Origin: Flavobacterium sp. RSP15
GTDB lineage: Bacteria > Bacteroidota > Bacteroidia > Flavobacteriales > Flavobacteriaceae
Length of the DNA: 64,000 nucleotides
Direction of reading: 5' to 3'
Assembly (NCBI RefSeq): GCF_003968755.1
Contig: NZ_RYDL01000005.1
Coordinates: 62,001 to 126,000, forward strand
The notes beneath the pieces were generated by a model that saw nothing but the letters and a program-made list of their open reading frames with translations, ran no database searches and was not told where the DNA came from. The translations under genes and the position numbers were made by a program. Below, piece by piece: positions 1-8,234 of this stretch (position 1 is the stretch's first letter; every line of letters begins with the position of its first letter).

Positions 1-311
1 AAAAAGAATTAATTAAAGGATTCCTAAATATAAAAAACAAACATCTGGTAAAACATCATATTTTAAGATTTGAAGTTCAAAAATAAGTTTTAAGAAACCT
101 ATAAATATGGGTATAAATCACATTTAATTCAATCGAACTATTGCCTCTTGTATTAAAAAAAACCAACCTACTGTTCATGAGTAGTTTACATATTATATTA
201 TATGATTAAAATACGAAAAATCCTGTTTCAAAAACACTAATATACTATCTTTGTTAGTAAAAAAAACGATATTTTTTTACTAAACTAACGTTAACAACCA
301 AATAAATACAG
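1..311. other. AT-rich leader region, no gene seen
   Basis: No credible coding frame was found here. The only signal is a TAnnTTTG-type -7 element (TATCTTTG) at 246-253, on the + strand, about 58 bases before the membrane protein gene that follows. No clear TTG element lies about 19 bases upstream of it, so it is a moderate promoter candidate. Confidence 0.5.
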
Positions 312-1211
312 ATGAGTACTAACAAACAAATCCTATCTCGCATATTTCAAGCCCTTCTTTCCGAGGAAACGCGAATAAAGGTCGAAAAAATTATTCTCAA
401 CATTGCATTATTGAGTTTCTTTATTCACCTTATTATCATCTATTTGAATAAATTCAATCTTATATTTATTGAATCAAATTCACCGTTACTGACTAATCCT
501 ATAGCAGCAATTTACACACCCTTTTCTTTTATACTTATCTATGAGGTCTATTTGTTAATTTATTACTTACCCAAATCGTTTACAACCTACATAACGAAGC
601 AGTATGAAATTATTACCCTTATTATTATTCGCAAATTATTTAAAGATTTATCGTCTCTAGAACTTTCATCCAATTGGTTTGAAATTAAAGATGACCTTAA
701 ATTTACCTATGATATAGTGGCATCACTAATTCTTTTCTATTTAATATTTCAATTTCAAAAGTATGGAAAACAAAAATTAGAAGAGAAAATAGAACTGAAA
801 CCTGTTATTCAAAGTTTCGTTAAAAAGAAAAAATTAATAGCCCTTTTTTTGGTACCCTTATTTTTCATCATGGCTTTTAATACCTTAATAATTTGGTCTT
901 CAGAAATCTCCAATTCGCCCACGCACCTGCCTTCGCAAGAAAGCATCAATACTCTCTTTTTTGATCAATTTTTCACGGTATTAATTTTAGTAGATGTGGT
1001 GTTGCTTTTAATTTCTTTTTTCTACACAGACCAATTTCATAAAATCATGCGAAACTCCGGATTTATAATTTCGACCATTTTAATCCGAATGTCTTTTGGC
1101 GTAAGCGGATTAATCAATATCGTTTTAATTGTTGTAGGAGTTCTTTTTGGACTAATAATAATTATAATCCACAATAAATACGAAAGAGATACCTTGAAAG
1201 ATAATGTCTAA
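312..1211 (+). CDS. Hypothetical polytopic membrane protein
   Basis: I do not recognise the family. The 299-residue product has hydrophobic segments near residues 30-50, 65-90, 130-150, 175-195, 220-240 and 250-290, so about six membrane spans are likely, separated by lysine-rich loops. The C-terminal span is unusually rich in isoleucine and is followed by a short charged tail. No catalytic motif is visible. The start is an ATG preceded by an A-rich stretch, and a TATCTTTG promoter-like element lies upstream. It stands alone, with about 760 bases of noncoding DNA after it. A transporter or a sensor is possible, but the sequence supports neither over the other. Confidence 0.75.
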   Translation: MSTNKQILSRIFQALLSEETRIKVEKIILNIALLSFFIHLIIIYLNKFNLIFIESNSPLLTNPIAAIYTPFSFILIYEVYLLIYYLPKSFTTYITKQYEIITLIIIRKLFKDLSSLELSSNWFEIKDDLKFTYDIVASLILFYLIFQFQKYGKQKLEEKIELKPVIQSFVKKKKLIALFLVPLFFIMAFNTLIIWSSEISNSPTHLPSQESINTLFFDQFFTVLILVDVVLLLISFFYTDQFHKIMRNSGFIISTILIRMSFGVSGLINIVLIVVGVLFGLIIIIIHNKYERDTLKDNV

Positions 1212-1972
1212 AATACGCTAACAGCTTCCATGCAAGACAGCATTAAAGCGATAAAATAAAAAGTTTATTATAAATTGAAATCTAATACCTCAAAAACCAC
1301 AACTGCGTTTATAAAACACCATTAATCTAACTCAAAAACAGGCTGTTTCAATGCCCCGATTTTGATAAATAAACTACCTCGGGGTATAGCACCAGTGGTA
1401 TTAACTAAATAACTACCACAGATTCAAAGATTTTCAAAAATCTTTTTAATCTTTGAATCTGTGGCAAAAAAAAGAAGCAGAGCTTCGAGGAATTAACTCT
1501 CAAGAGATTAAAACTAGATTACTTTGTCACTGATTTCATAAATTAATACCCATTAATTAGTCATGTAGCTTTAAAAATCGTTTCAAAACTTCATAAGATG
1601 TGACAAAAACTCTTTTTAATAATTGTGCCAATATACCTTTTGTACTACTTAAGTAAGTCGAAAGTTTAAACGTCATAAAGTCAAAAGGAGCACTATTGTA
1701 AAAATAGTTTAAAGTCAATCTGTTGCATCATCTTTGTCTAATTATAATACACGACCTTATACAATGATTGTTACTTATCTAACGTAATTTATTTAACACT
1801 AGAGTAGCAATATCCTTTTCCAAACCGTTTCGTCGCATTCGTGTTTTTTCTTACTAAGACTATTGCTTTTTTAAAATTTAAAAAATGATTATTTATTGGT
1901 TTTATATCCTATAAATAACTAACTTTAAACTACTTAAGTACCTAAAAAAAAAACAAATCTTAAAAAAAAATC
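1212..1972. repeat. Intergenic region with perfect hairpin and dispersed repeat copy
   Basis: No gene was found. Positions 1416-1432 and 1448-1464 form a perfect 17-base inverted repeat beginning CCACAGATTC with a 15-base loop. Positions about 1518-1654 resemble 28317-28452, sharing for example TTTTAATAATTG and CTACTTAAGT, so both are copies of one dispersed intergenic repeat. The remainder is AT-rich with no recognised feature. Confidence 0.6.
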
Positions 1973-2233
1973 ATGAGCATACTCACTGACAATATAATTC
2001 CGGGAAATCATGGTAAAATTTTTGGCACCAATGCGATCAAATATTTGGATTTATTAGAAATTAAAGCATGTCTGCTAAAATTAGACGGAGTAAAAGACGT
2101 CCTTTTGAATACTAATCTTTTTCCGAGAGAATTTACAGTACATACCTCCAAGATGATTCCCGTAAGTGCAATTGAATATCAGGTCCGATCAGTTGGATTT
2201 CACGCCATTCCAAAAGAAGTATTTGAACTTTAA
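1973..2233 (+). CDS. Small HMA-like (ferredoxin-fold) protein
   Basis: This 86-residue soluble protein has the length and alternation of predicted strands and helices of a heavy-metal-associated (HMA) domain. A helix with LEIKACLLKLDGVKDV lies at about 27-42, followed by a strand with EFTVHTSKM and a helix ending in VRSVGFHA. The CxxC metal site of metallochaperones is missing; only one cysteine, in the helix, is present. It sits about 100 bases upstream of arsR, so a role in metal or metalloid handling is plausible from context only. It probably has its own transcript, because a promoter with an operator-like palindrome lies between it and arsR. Confidence 0.6.
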   Translation: MSILTDNIIPGNHGKIFGTNAIKYLDLLEIKACLLKLDGVKDVLLNTNLFPREFTVHTSKMIPVSAIEYQVRSVGFHAIPKEVFEL

Positions 2234-2288
2234 TTTTCATAGGTAGCTTTTAAAAATTAACACTATTTAAAAAAAAAATCAATTTAGT

Positions 2289-2325
2289 TTGTTTGTTTTA
2301 AATCTATATCGTAATATTGCAATAT
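2289..2325 (+). promoter_or_regulatory. Predicted ars promoter with overlapping ArsR operator
   Basis: TTG at 2289-2291 and TAATATTG at 2312-2319 are 20 bases apart and fit the Bacteroidota TTG/TAnnTTTG promoter with one mismatch. The perfect 12-base palindrome ATATTGCAATAT at 2314-2325 overlaps the -7 element and ends 12 bases before the arsR start codon. ArsR proteins bind AT-rich dyads, so repression by occlusion of the promoter is a natural inference. Confidence 0.55.
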
Positions 2326-2337
2326 AAATATATAACG

Positions 2338-2670
2338 ATGGGAATTACTAAATCAGACCATTTCACAGACGAGCAAAACGAATTGGCAACTTTAGCCAAA
2401 GCCATAGGCCATCCTGCACGTATTGCTATTATTCAACACCTCATCAAGGTAAATAGTTGTGTGTGTGGTGATATTGTAAACGAACTGCCTCTAGCCCAGC
2501 CTACGGTTTCGCAGCACTTGAAGGAACTTAAAAATGCCGGACTTATAAAAGGCAATTTTGAAGGAAATGCAATTTGTTATTGCCTAAACGAAGAAGGCTT
2601 TAATAAAATAAAAGGCTTTTTTCAGCACATCAATACTTATTTAGAAAACAAGAAAAATCAATGCTGTTAA
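2338..2670 (+). CDS. ArsR/SmtB-family transcriptional repressor
   Basis: This is a winged-helix metalloregulator of 110 residues, probably repressing the arsenic operon that it leads and released by arsenite. The DNA-recognition helix is [18 protein letters not shown] at about 53-70. Just before it, C41-V42-C43 sits where ArsR proteins carry the CVC arsenite site. Further cysteines (80, 82 and a terminal CC pair) could also bind thiophilic ligands. ATG at 2338 is preferred over a TTG seven codons upstream, because the TTG lies inside the predicted operator. The next gene follows after 19 bases. Confidence 0.9.
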   Translation: MGITKSDHFTDEQNELATLAKAIGHPARIAIIQHLIKVNSCVCGDIVNELPLAQPTVSQHLKELKNAGLIKGNFEGNAICYCLNEEGFNKIKGFFQHINTYLENKKNQCC

Positions 2671-2689
2671 TTTTTAAATTACAAAAATA

Positions 2690-3160
2690 ATGAAACTATC
2701 CGAAATTAAAAAAGAGTTGATCACATTAGACAATGTTGCTTTTGTATTACCAAACGGAACCTTTGTTCCTGAACATTTTCATGTAACAGAAGTGGGTTTG
2801 ATCACTAAAAAATTTATTGACTGCGGTGGAAAAGTTAGAAAAGAAACTGTGGTAAATTTTCAATTATGGGATGCCAATGACTTTGATCACCGCCTAAAAC
2901 CAAAAAAACTTTTAGAAATCATTTCGCTTTCAGAAAAAATACTGGGCATTGATGATTATGAAGTCGAAGTCGAATTCCAATCAGAAACTATTGGGAAATA
3001 CGACATTCGTTTCAACGGAACAGCATTTACCTTAATCAACAAGCAAACGGCTTGTTTGGCAGAGGATCAATGCGGAATTCCCTCCGAGAAACAAAAAGTA
3101 AAATTATCCGAAATCCCAAGTCAAACCAATACTTGCACCCCTGGTGGTGGCTGTTGCTAA
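2690..3160 (+). CDS. DUF6428 family protein
   Basis: This 156-residue protein matches what I know as DUF6428, a family commonly encoded between arsR and arsenate reductase in Bacteroidota. Its biochemical role is not established. The N-terminal part carries NGTFVPEHFHVTEVGL, with two histidines in a strand, and a later aromatic-rich strand around residue 63. The middle looks like a small alpha/beta fold. The C-terminus is a short tail with CxPGGGCC plus C123 and C129, which could bind arsenite or zinc; that is inference. It is 15 bases from the reductase gene and surely co-transcribed with it. Confidence 0.8.
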   Translation: MKLSEIKKELITLDNVAFVLPNGTFVPEHFHVTEVGLITKKFIDCGGKVRKETVVNFQLWDANDFDHRLKPKKLLEIISLSEKILGIDDYEVEVEFQSETIGKYDIRFNGTAFTLINKQTACLAEDQCGIPSEKQKVKLSEIPSQTNTCTPGGGCC

Positions 3161-3175
3161 TTTTAAAACTAAGAT

Positions 3176-3808
3176 ATGACATTAATCAAAACAAACATAT
3201 TTCCAGAAATAGAAACACAAATAGCTGCCTTTGGTTTTGAAGATATTTCAGTTGAACGCAAAATTATTTTGCAACCGCTAATTGACTTTATTCAGACAAA
3301 AGTAGCCCATCAACAAGAGATCAGATTAAATTTGATTTGCACACACAATTCCAGAAGAAGTCATCTGGCACAAGTTTGGGCACAAACTGCCGCAGCACAT
3401 TTCAATGTAAAAAATGTATTTTGCTATTCTGGTGGGACCGAAGCAACTGCTTTATTTCCTATGGTTGCCCAAACTTTAGTACAATCAGGATTCAAAATCA
3501 AAGCAATCACAGCAGGAAATAATCCCATTTACACCATAAAATATGGAGAAAATGAGCCTCCTATTATTGGTTTTTCCAAGACCTACGATGATGATTTTAA
3601 TCCGAAAAATGAATTTGCAGCGATTATGACTTGCTCTCAAGCAGATGGAGGCTGTCCTTTTATCGCTGGTGCTGAAAAACGTATCCCAATTACTTTTGAA
3701 GATCCAAAAGCATTTGACAACACTCCGCAACAAGCCGAAAAATATCAGGAGCGAAGTTTACAGATTGCCACCGAACTGTTTTATGTCTTCTCCCAAATAA
3801 AATTATAA
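3176..3808 (+). CDS. Arsenate reductase-like low-molecular-weight phosphatase
   Basis: The protein has the low-molecular-weight tyrosine-phosphatase P-loop C55-T-H-N-S-R-R61 (CX5R), followed by SHLAQVWA. This is the active-site layout of thioredoxin-coupled ArsC enzymes and related phosphatases. At 210 residues it is longer than the roughly 130-140 of classical ArsC, with an N-terminal helical extension and a segment [12 protein letters not shown] near residue 151 whose two cysteines could supply the redox relay. The role inferred from context is reduction of arsenate to arsenite for the exporter encoded 2 bases downstream. A general phosphatase role cannot be excluded. Confidence 0.85.
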   Translation: MTLIKTNIFPEIETQIAAFGFEDISVERKIILQPLIDFIQTKVAHQQEIRLNLICTHNSRRSHLAQVWAQTAAAHFNVKNVFCYSGGTEATALFPMVAQTLVQSGFKIKAITAGNNPIYTIKYGENEPPIIGFSKTYDDDFNPKNEFAAIMTCSQADGGCPFIAGAEKRIPITFEDPKAFDNTPQQAEKYQERSLQIATELFYVFSQIKL

Positions 3809-3810
3809 AT

Positions 3811-4905
3811 ATGTCAGCATCTACTTGTTTTCCCGCAGCAGAAAGAAAAAAACTAGGTTTCCTTGATCGATTTTTAACCCTCTGGATCTTCCTTGCAATG
3901 GCACTTGGTGTCGCTATAGGGAATTTCATCCCTTCCAGTGGAAATTTTATTAACGCTTTTTCCAGCGGAACAACTAATATCCCACTCGCCATTGGTTTAA
4001 TCTTAATGATGTATCCGCCATTAGCTAAAGTGAATTATAGTAAAATGGGGGACGTATTCCAAAATACCAAAGTATTGGGTGCTTCCCTGTTCCTGAATTG
4101 GGTGGTAGGCCCAATCCTCATGTTTTCATTAGCTCTACTTTTCCTTAATGGATATCCGGAATATATGATTGGAGTCATCTTGATTGGATTAGCCCGATGC
4201 ATTGCGATGGTAGTGGTTTGGAATGATCTGGCCGACGGTAATAGAGAATATGCCGCTGGATTAATCGCTTTGAATAGTGTTTTTCAGGTATTACTTTACA
4301 GCGTATATGCGTATGTTTTCATAACCATTTTGCCACCGTATTTTGGTTATACCGGTTTTGATGTGACAATCAGTATTGGTCAAATTGCAGAAAGCGTAGG
4401 TATTTATTTAGGAATTCCATTTGCTTTGGGAATAATCAGCCGGTATGGCCTTATAAAACTCAAAGGCGAAACTTGGTTTCAAAACAAGTATATACCTTTT
4501 ATTTCTCCTATTACTTTAGTGGCCTTGTTATTTACCATCATATTAATGTTTAGTCTGAAGGGTGCATTAATTGTGCAAATCCCCCTGGATGTAGTTCGGA
4601 TAGCTATTCCTCTTGTCATTTATTTCACCTTAATGTTTGTGATCAGTTTTTTTCTCGGAAAGTATTTTGGTGCTGATTATTCTAAATCTACCGCAATCGC
4701 TTTTACGGCAACCGGAAACAATTTTGAATTGGCTATTGCAGTTGCAATTGGCGTTTTTGGAATCAACAGCGGACAAGCATTTGCCGGCGTTATTGGCCCA
4801 CTGGTCGAAGTTCCGGCGCTAATTGCATTGGTAAACGTCGCTTTTTGGTTTAGAAAAAAATATTATACAAAACCCGAATTAGACCCAAAAACTGAAACCT
4901 CTTAA
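3811..4905 (+). CDS. ACR3-family arsenite efflux transporter
   Basis: This is an inner-membrane exporter of arsenite driven by the proton gradient. The 364-residue protein has about ten membrane spans and the ACR3 hallmark [18 protein letters not shown], with the conserved cysteine at 130 that is needed for arsenite transport in characterised members. Later motifs include [21 protein letters not shown] and [15 protein letters not shown], both typical of ACR3. The start codon lies two bases after the reductase stop, so the genes are coupled. A degraded arsO remnant follows, suggesting the operon was once longer. Confidence 0.95.
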   Translation: MSASTCFPAAERKKLGFLDRFLTLWIFLAMALGVAIGNFIPSSGNFINAFSSGTTNIPLAIGLILMMYPPLAKVNYSKMGDVFQNTKVLGASLFLNWVVGPILMFSLALLFLNGYPEYMIGVILIGLARCIAMVVVWNDLADGNREYAAGLIALNSVFQVLLYSVYAYVFITILPPYFGYTGFDVTISIGQIAESVGIYLGIPFALGIISRYGLIKLKGETWFQNKYIPFISPITLVALLFTIILMFSLKGALIVQIPLDVVRIAIPLVIYFTLMFVISFFLGKYFGADYSKSTAIAFTATGNNFELAIAVAIGVFGINSGQAFAGVIGPLVEVPALIALVNVAFWFRKKYYTKPELDPKTETS

Positions 4906-5031
4906 GTGTTCCGCTACTAAAGAACTCAACTATTTTATTAAAGCCTCTCTTTATTTTAAACTTGTTTTAAAACAGTAAATCTGTGGTGATCTAAAAAACC
5001 AAAATAGAATTTAATCCAGATTCAAAACAGA

Positions 5032-5235
5032 ATGAATGAAATTAAAGAGGTCATTATCACTGGTGGCGGACAAAGCGGATTATCTTGTTGACACTATTTA
5101 AAACGCAATAAATTAAACGTTTTTCTCCCTGAATAAAAAAAATGTGGTGGTGCCGGGCAACATGCTGGGGATAGCCTAACGCTTTTTTATCCTGCCTAAC
5201 ACAATTCATTGCCCGGCTGGCTGATGCCAAAAATC
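5032..5235 (+). pseudogene. arsO-like flavoprotein monooxygenase remnant
   Basis: One reading frame, interrupted by stops at 5089, 5134 and 5197, encodes pieces of an ArsO-type FAD monooxygenase. It begins with the FAD-binding segment EVIITGGGQSGLSC, continues HYLKRNKLNVFLP, then GGAGQHAGDSLTLFYPA and HNSLPGWLMPK. The last two blocks correspond to the family region around WDSLTLFSPA and SLPGW. Three nonsense codons in about 70 residues, and loss of the remaining roughly 270 residues, show that it is dead. ArsO genes usually accompany acr3 and arsC, so this is the eroded end of the ars operon. Confidence 0.8.
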
Positions 5236-5276
5236 TAAAACTGATTTTGGGCTTTTTTATACACGCTAAAAAAAAA

Positions 5277-6239
5277 TTATTCTGCAGAAATAACTAGTTC
5301 TGATGTAATGGCTTCTAAAACTTCAAAAGCAGTTTCTGCCATTTTATTTCCTTTGGTGTCTAATAATGGGTTAATCTCGACAAATTCGATGCAAACCACT
5401 TTTTTGGTTTGAACAATTTGTTTGATGATCGCTATTACTTCATACTGATCAAAACCTTTGGAAACCGGTGTTCCGGTCCCGTAAGAAATCATATCACAAT
5501 CCATAGAATCCACATCAAAAGAAACATATAGCACTTCACAATGCGATAGTTTAGTTAATGCTTCCGCGACACACTTTCGTAAACCGCGATACCGCACTTC
5601 ATCAACTTTATAATTTTTGATTTGCAATTTTTCAATTTGCTTATCCTCCTCTTCTTCGGTATCCCGAACGCCAAAATATACCAGGTTTTCTGCCAAAACT
5701 TTCGGTCCCTTACAACCTATATTTTTCATGTCTTCCCAGTGCTGTTGGGTTTCTAGCGGCACTTCGTTATTCTGGGAACTCAAATTATCATCCGCAAGAG
5801 CCGCAGATAGGGGCATTCCATGAATATTACCGGATGGCGAAGTGTAAGGGGAATGTAAATCCGCATGGGCATCAATCCAAAACACCCCGATATTTTGTTC
5901 CGGAAAAGCCGCTTTTATACCACTTAATGTTCCTAATGCCGAAGAATGATCACCTGATAAAACAATTGGAAAATAATTTCCTGCTAAATTTTTCTGTACT
6001 GCATTACAAACTCTGGTGCATTGCTCCACTACATGCTCAATTCGTTTAGCCGAAGAACTTCGGTTTTTATCATATATGGATTCGTTGTGCGTTTTGACAT
6101 CTTCAAACTCAAACTGATTAAAATAATCACTGTTTTGATTGATTGCCGCAATTTCGATAGCATCAATCCCTAAGTCGGATCCTCGAGTACCAGCACCTAT
6201 ATCGGATCTGTTCTTTATTAATTTTATTGATTTTCCCAT
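5277..6239 (-). CDS. rocF: Arginase family protein
   Basis: The product is a manganese ureohydrolase, most likely arginase, hydrolysing arginine to ornithine and urea. Metal-binding motifs are GDHS at 96-99, DAHAD at 123-127 and FDVD at 241-244 with a further Asp at 248. Substrate-loop residues SPSGNIHGMPL follow the second motif. The length of 320 is normal. It lies 11 bases downstream of the ornithine aminotransferase gene on the same strand, which favours arginine over agmatine or formimidoglutamate as substrate. Members of this superfamily are easily confused, so the exact substrate is an inference from context. Confidence 0.85.
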   Translation of the reverse strand: MGKSIKLIKNRSDIGAGTRGSDLGIDAIEIAAINQNSDYFNQFEFEDVKTHNESIYDKNRSSSAKRIEHVVEQCTRVCNAVQKNLAGNYFPIVLSGDHSSALGTLSGIKAAFPEQNIGVFWIDAHADLHSPYTSPSGNIHGMPLSAALADDNLSSQNNEVPLETQQHWEDMKNIGCKGPKVLAENLVYFGVRDTEEEEDKQIEKLQIKNYKVDEVRYRGLRKCVAEALTKLSHCEVLYVSFDVDSMDCDMISYGTGTPVSKGFDQYEVIAIIKQIVQTKKVVCIEFVEINPLLDTKGNKMAETAFEVLEAITSELVISAE

Positions 6240-6250
6240 TGTACTTAAGA

Positions 6251-7534
6251 TTATTTGAAATCGTTTAGAGCTCGCTCAATTATACCCAAACATTCCTGTA
6301 TTTGAGGTTCTGAAATTACTAATGGTGGTGCAAATCGAATTTTGTTGCCGTGTGTTGGTTTTGCCAATAATCCATAATCTCTAAATTTCATACAAATATT
6401 CCAGGCCAAATCAGATTCTTCGTCACTGTTGATAACTATGGCGTTCAGTAATCCTTTTCCTCTGACCAACGTAATTAATGGATTTCTGGAAGCAATCTCA
6501 TTAAGTCCTGTTCTTAAAACTTCTCCTAAGTACGCCGCATTTTGTGCTAAATTTTCCTCTTTTACTACTTCCAGTGCAGCAATAGCCACAGCCGCTGCAA
6601 CAGGATTTCCTCCAAAAGTGGACCCGTGTTGTCCTGGTTTAATCACATTCATAATGGGATCATTCGCTAAAACTGCCGAAACTGGGTACACACCGCCCGA
6701 AATAGCTTTTCCTAGAATAAGGATATCTGGTTTTACTTCCGGTCTGCCTTCACATCCTTTTTTACAGTCACAATTTCCGCAAGTTGCTAATAATCTTCCC
6801 GTGCGTGCAATTCCTGTTTGCACTTCATCCGCGATAAATAGAACGTTATGTGCTTCACAAAGCGCTTTCGTTTTTGCTAAATATCCTTCGGCAGGAACAT
6901 ACACTCCCGCTTCTCCTTGAATTGGTTCCACTAAAAATCCAGCAATATTTGGGATTGATTTTAATACGTTTTCTAGGGCGTCAACATCATCGTACGGAAT
7001 TTTAATAAATCCAGCAGTGAATGGTCCAAAGTTTTTACGGGCACTCTCATCATTCGAAAATGAAATGATTGTTGTTGTTCTTCCGTGAAAATTGTTTTCA
7101 CAAACAATGATTTGTGCTTGATTTTCAGGAATTCCTTTTACCTCATAGGCCCATTTTCTACATAATTTTAAAGCAGTTTCCACTGCTTCAGCACCTGTAT
7201 TCATGGGTAACACTTTATCAAAACCAAAATACTTAGTCACATATTCCTCAAAAGGTCCTAGTTGATCATTATGAAAAGCACGTGAAGTTAAGGTCAATGT
7301 TTGTGCTTGTTTTATCATTGCATCCACAATTTTTGGATGACAATGCCCTTGGTTTACGGCAGAATAGGCCGATAAAAAATCATAATATTTTTTTCCGTCT
7401 ACATCCCAGACATAAACCCCTTCGCCTCTTTCTAAAACCACAGGTAAAGGATGATAATTGTGTGCTCCGTATTGATTTTCTTTAGCTATTAACGCTTCCG
7501 ATTTTGAAGAAAGGTTTTGTTCTGTGTGTGTCAT
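6251..7534 (-). CDS. rocD: Ornithine--oxo-acid aminotransferase
   Basis: This class III PLP aminotransferase moves the delta-amino group of ornithine to 2-oxoglutarate, giving glutamate semialdehyde. The N-terminal [16 protein letters not shown] is diagnostic for ornithine aminotransferase. [10 protein letters not shown] is at 112-121, the cofactor Asp lies in FIADEVQTG, and the Schiff-base lysine is K276 in LGKAISGG. An insertion around 252-264 carries four cysteines ([10 protein letters not shown]) that is absent from the well-studied enzymes and could bind a metal. It forms an operon with the arginase gene and is divergent from the Lrp-type regulator, its probable controller. Confidence 0.93.
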   Translation of the reverse strand: MTHTEQNLSSKSEALIAKENQYGAHNYHPLPVVLERGEGVYVWDVDGKKYYDFLSAYSAVNQGHCHPKIVDAMIKQAQTLTLTSRAFHNDQLGPFEEYVTKYFGFDKVLPMNTGAEAVETALKLCRKWAYEVKGIPENQAQIIVCENNFHGRTTTIISFSNDESARKNFGPFTAGFIKIPYDDVDALENVLKSIPNIAGFLVEPIQGEAGVYVPAEGYLAKTKALCEAHNVLFIADEVQTGIARTGRLLATCGNCDCKKGCEGRPEVKPDILILGKAISGGVYPVSAVLANDPIMNVIKPGQHGSTFGGNPVAAAVAIAALEVVKEENLAQNAAYLGEVLRTGLNEIASRNPLITLVRGKGLLNAIVINSDEESDLAWNICMKFRDYGLLAKPTHGNKIRFAPPLVISEPQIQECLGIIERALNDFK

Positions 7535-7764
7535 GATATTCCTATTTTGATATTACAAAGTACAAAACTACAGATTTTTTTTAAATTGACAATAAAAATA
7601 AATATTTTGACTTTTTTAAAAGTATTATTCTAAATAAATTACTTAATTTACATGAAAAAAAGTCATTTTTTAAATATAAAATTCAAATAATAGAACTATT
7701 CCCATATAAATAAAAATAAGTACTTTTATACAAACACAAAAGCATCATTTATAAGTAAACCAAC

Positions 7765-8217
7765 ATGGATATACTAGACGAGTTTGATATCAACATTATC
7801 AAAGAATTAGAGAAAGACGGAAGAATGGCGTATTCTGCTATTGCAGCCAATCTAAAAATATCAAATACAATGGTGCATCAGCGCATGAACAGATTAACAG
7901 AACAAGGAATACTTATCGGAATAAAACCGGTCATCAATGAAAAGAAAATTGGATATGATTGGGGATCATTCACAGGAATTACCTTGAATAAAGACCAAGA
8001 TTCTGACCGGATTATTGAGGAACTGAAAAACATTCCAGAAATAACGGAATGCTATTATATCACCGGATCTTTTACCCTTTATATAAAAATAATTGCCAAA
8101 AATCATGAGCACATGCGTAAAGTTCTGTATGAAAAAATAGACACTATTCCGGGTATTGCCAAAACAGATTCCATAATTGAACTGGGGTGTGCATTTAAAC
8201 GAAACGTAAGTCTCTAA
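7765..8217 (+). CDS. Lrp/AsnC family transcriptional regulator
   Basis: The 150-residue protein has an N-terminal helix-turn-helix (LDEFDINIIKELEKDG, then AYSAIAANLKISNTMVHQRM) and a C-terminal RAM/ACT-like effector domain from about residue 65. The layout is typical of the family and of normal length. It is transcribed away from rocD-rocF across a 230-base AT-rich gap, so regulation of arginine and ornithine catabolism is likely by analogy with RocR- and Lrp-type control elsewhere. No operator could be pinned down by eye. The acylase gene begins 17 bases downstream and may be co-transcribed. Confidence 0.9.
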   Translation: MDILDEFDINIIKELEKDGRMAYSAIAANLKISNTMVHQRMNRLTEQGILIGIKPVINEKKIGYDWGSFTGITLNKDQDSDRIIEELKNIPEITECYYITGSFTLYIKIIAKNHEHMRKVLYEKIDTIPGIAKTDSIIELGCAFKRNVSL

Positions 8218-8234
8218 TTTAAAATTCAATAATA

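Noticed and set aside
6429..6920. A 163-residue frame antisense to rocD
   Set aside because: Lies within conserved aminotransferase sequence and shows no domain of its own.
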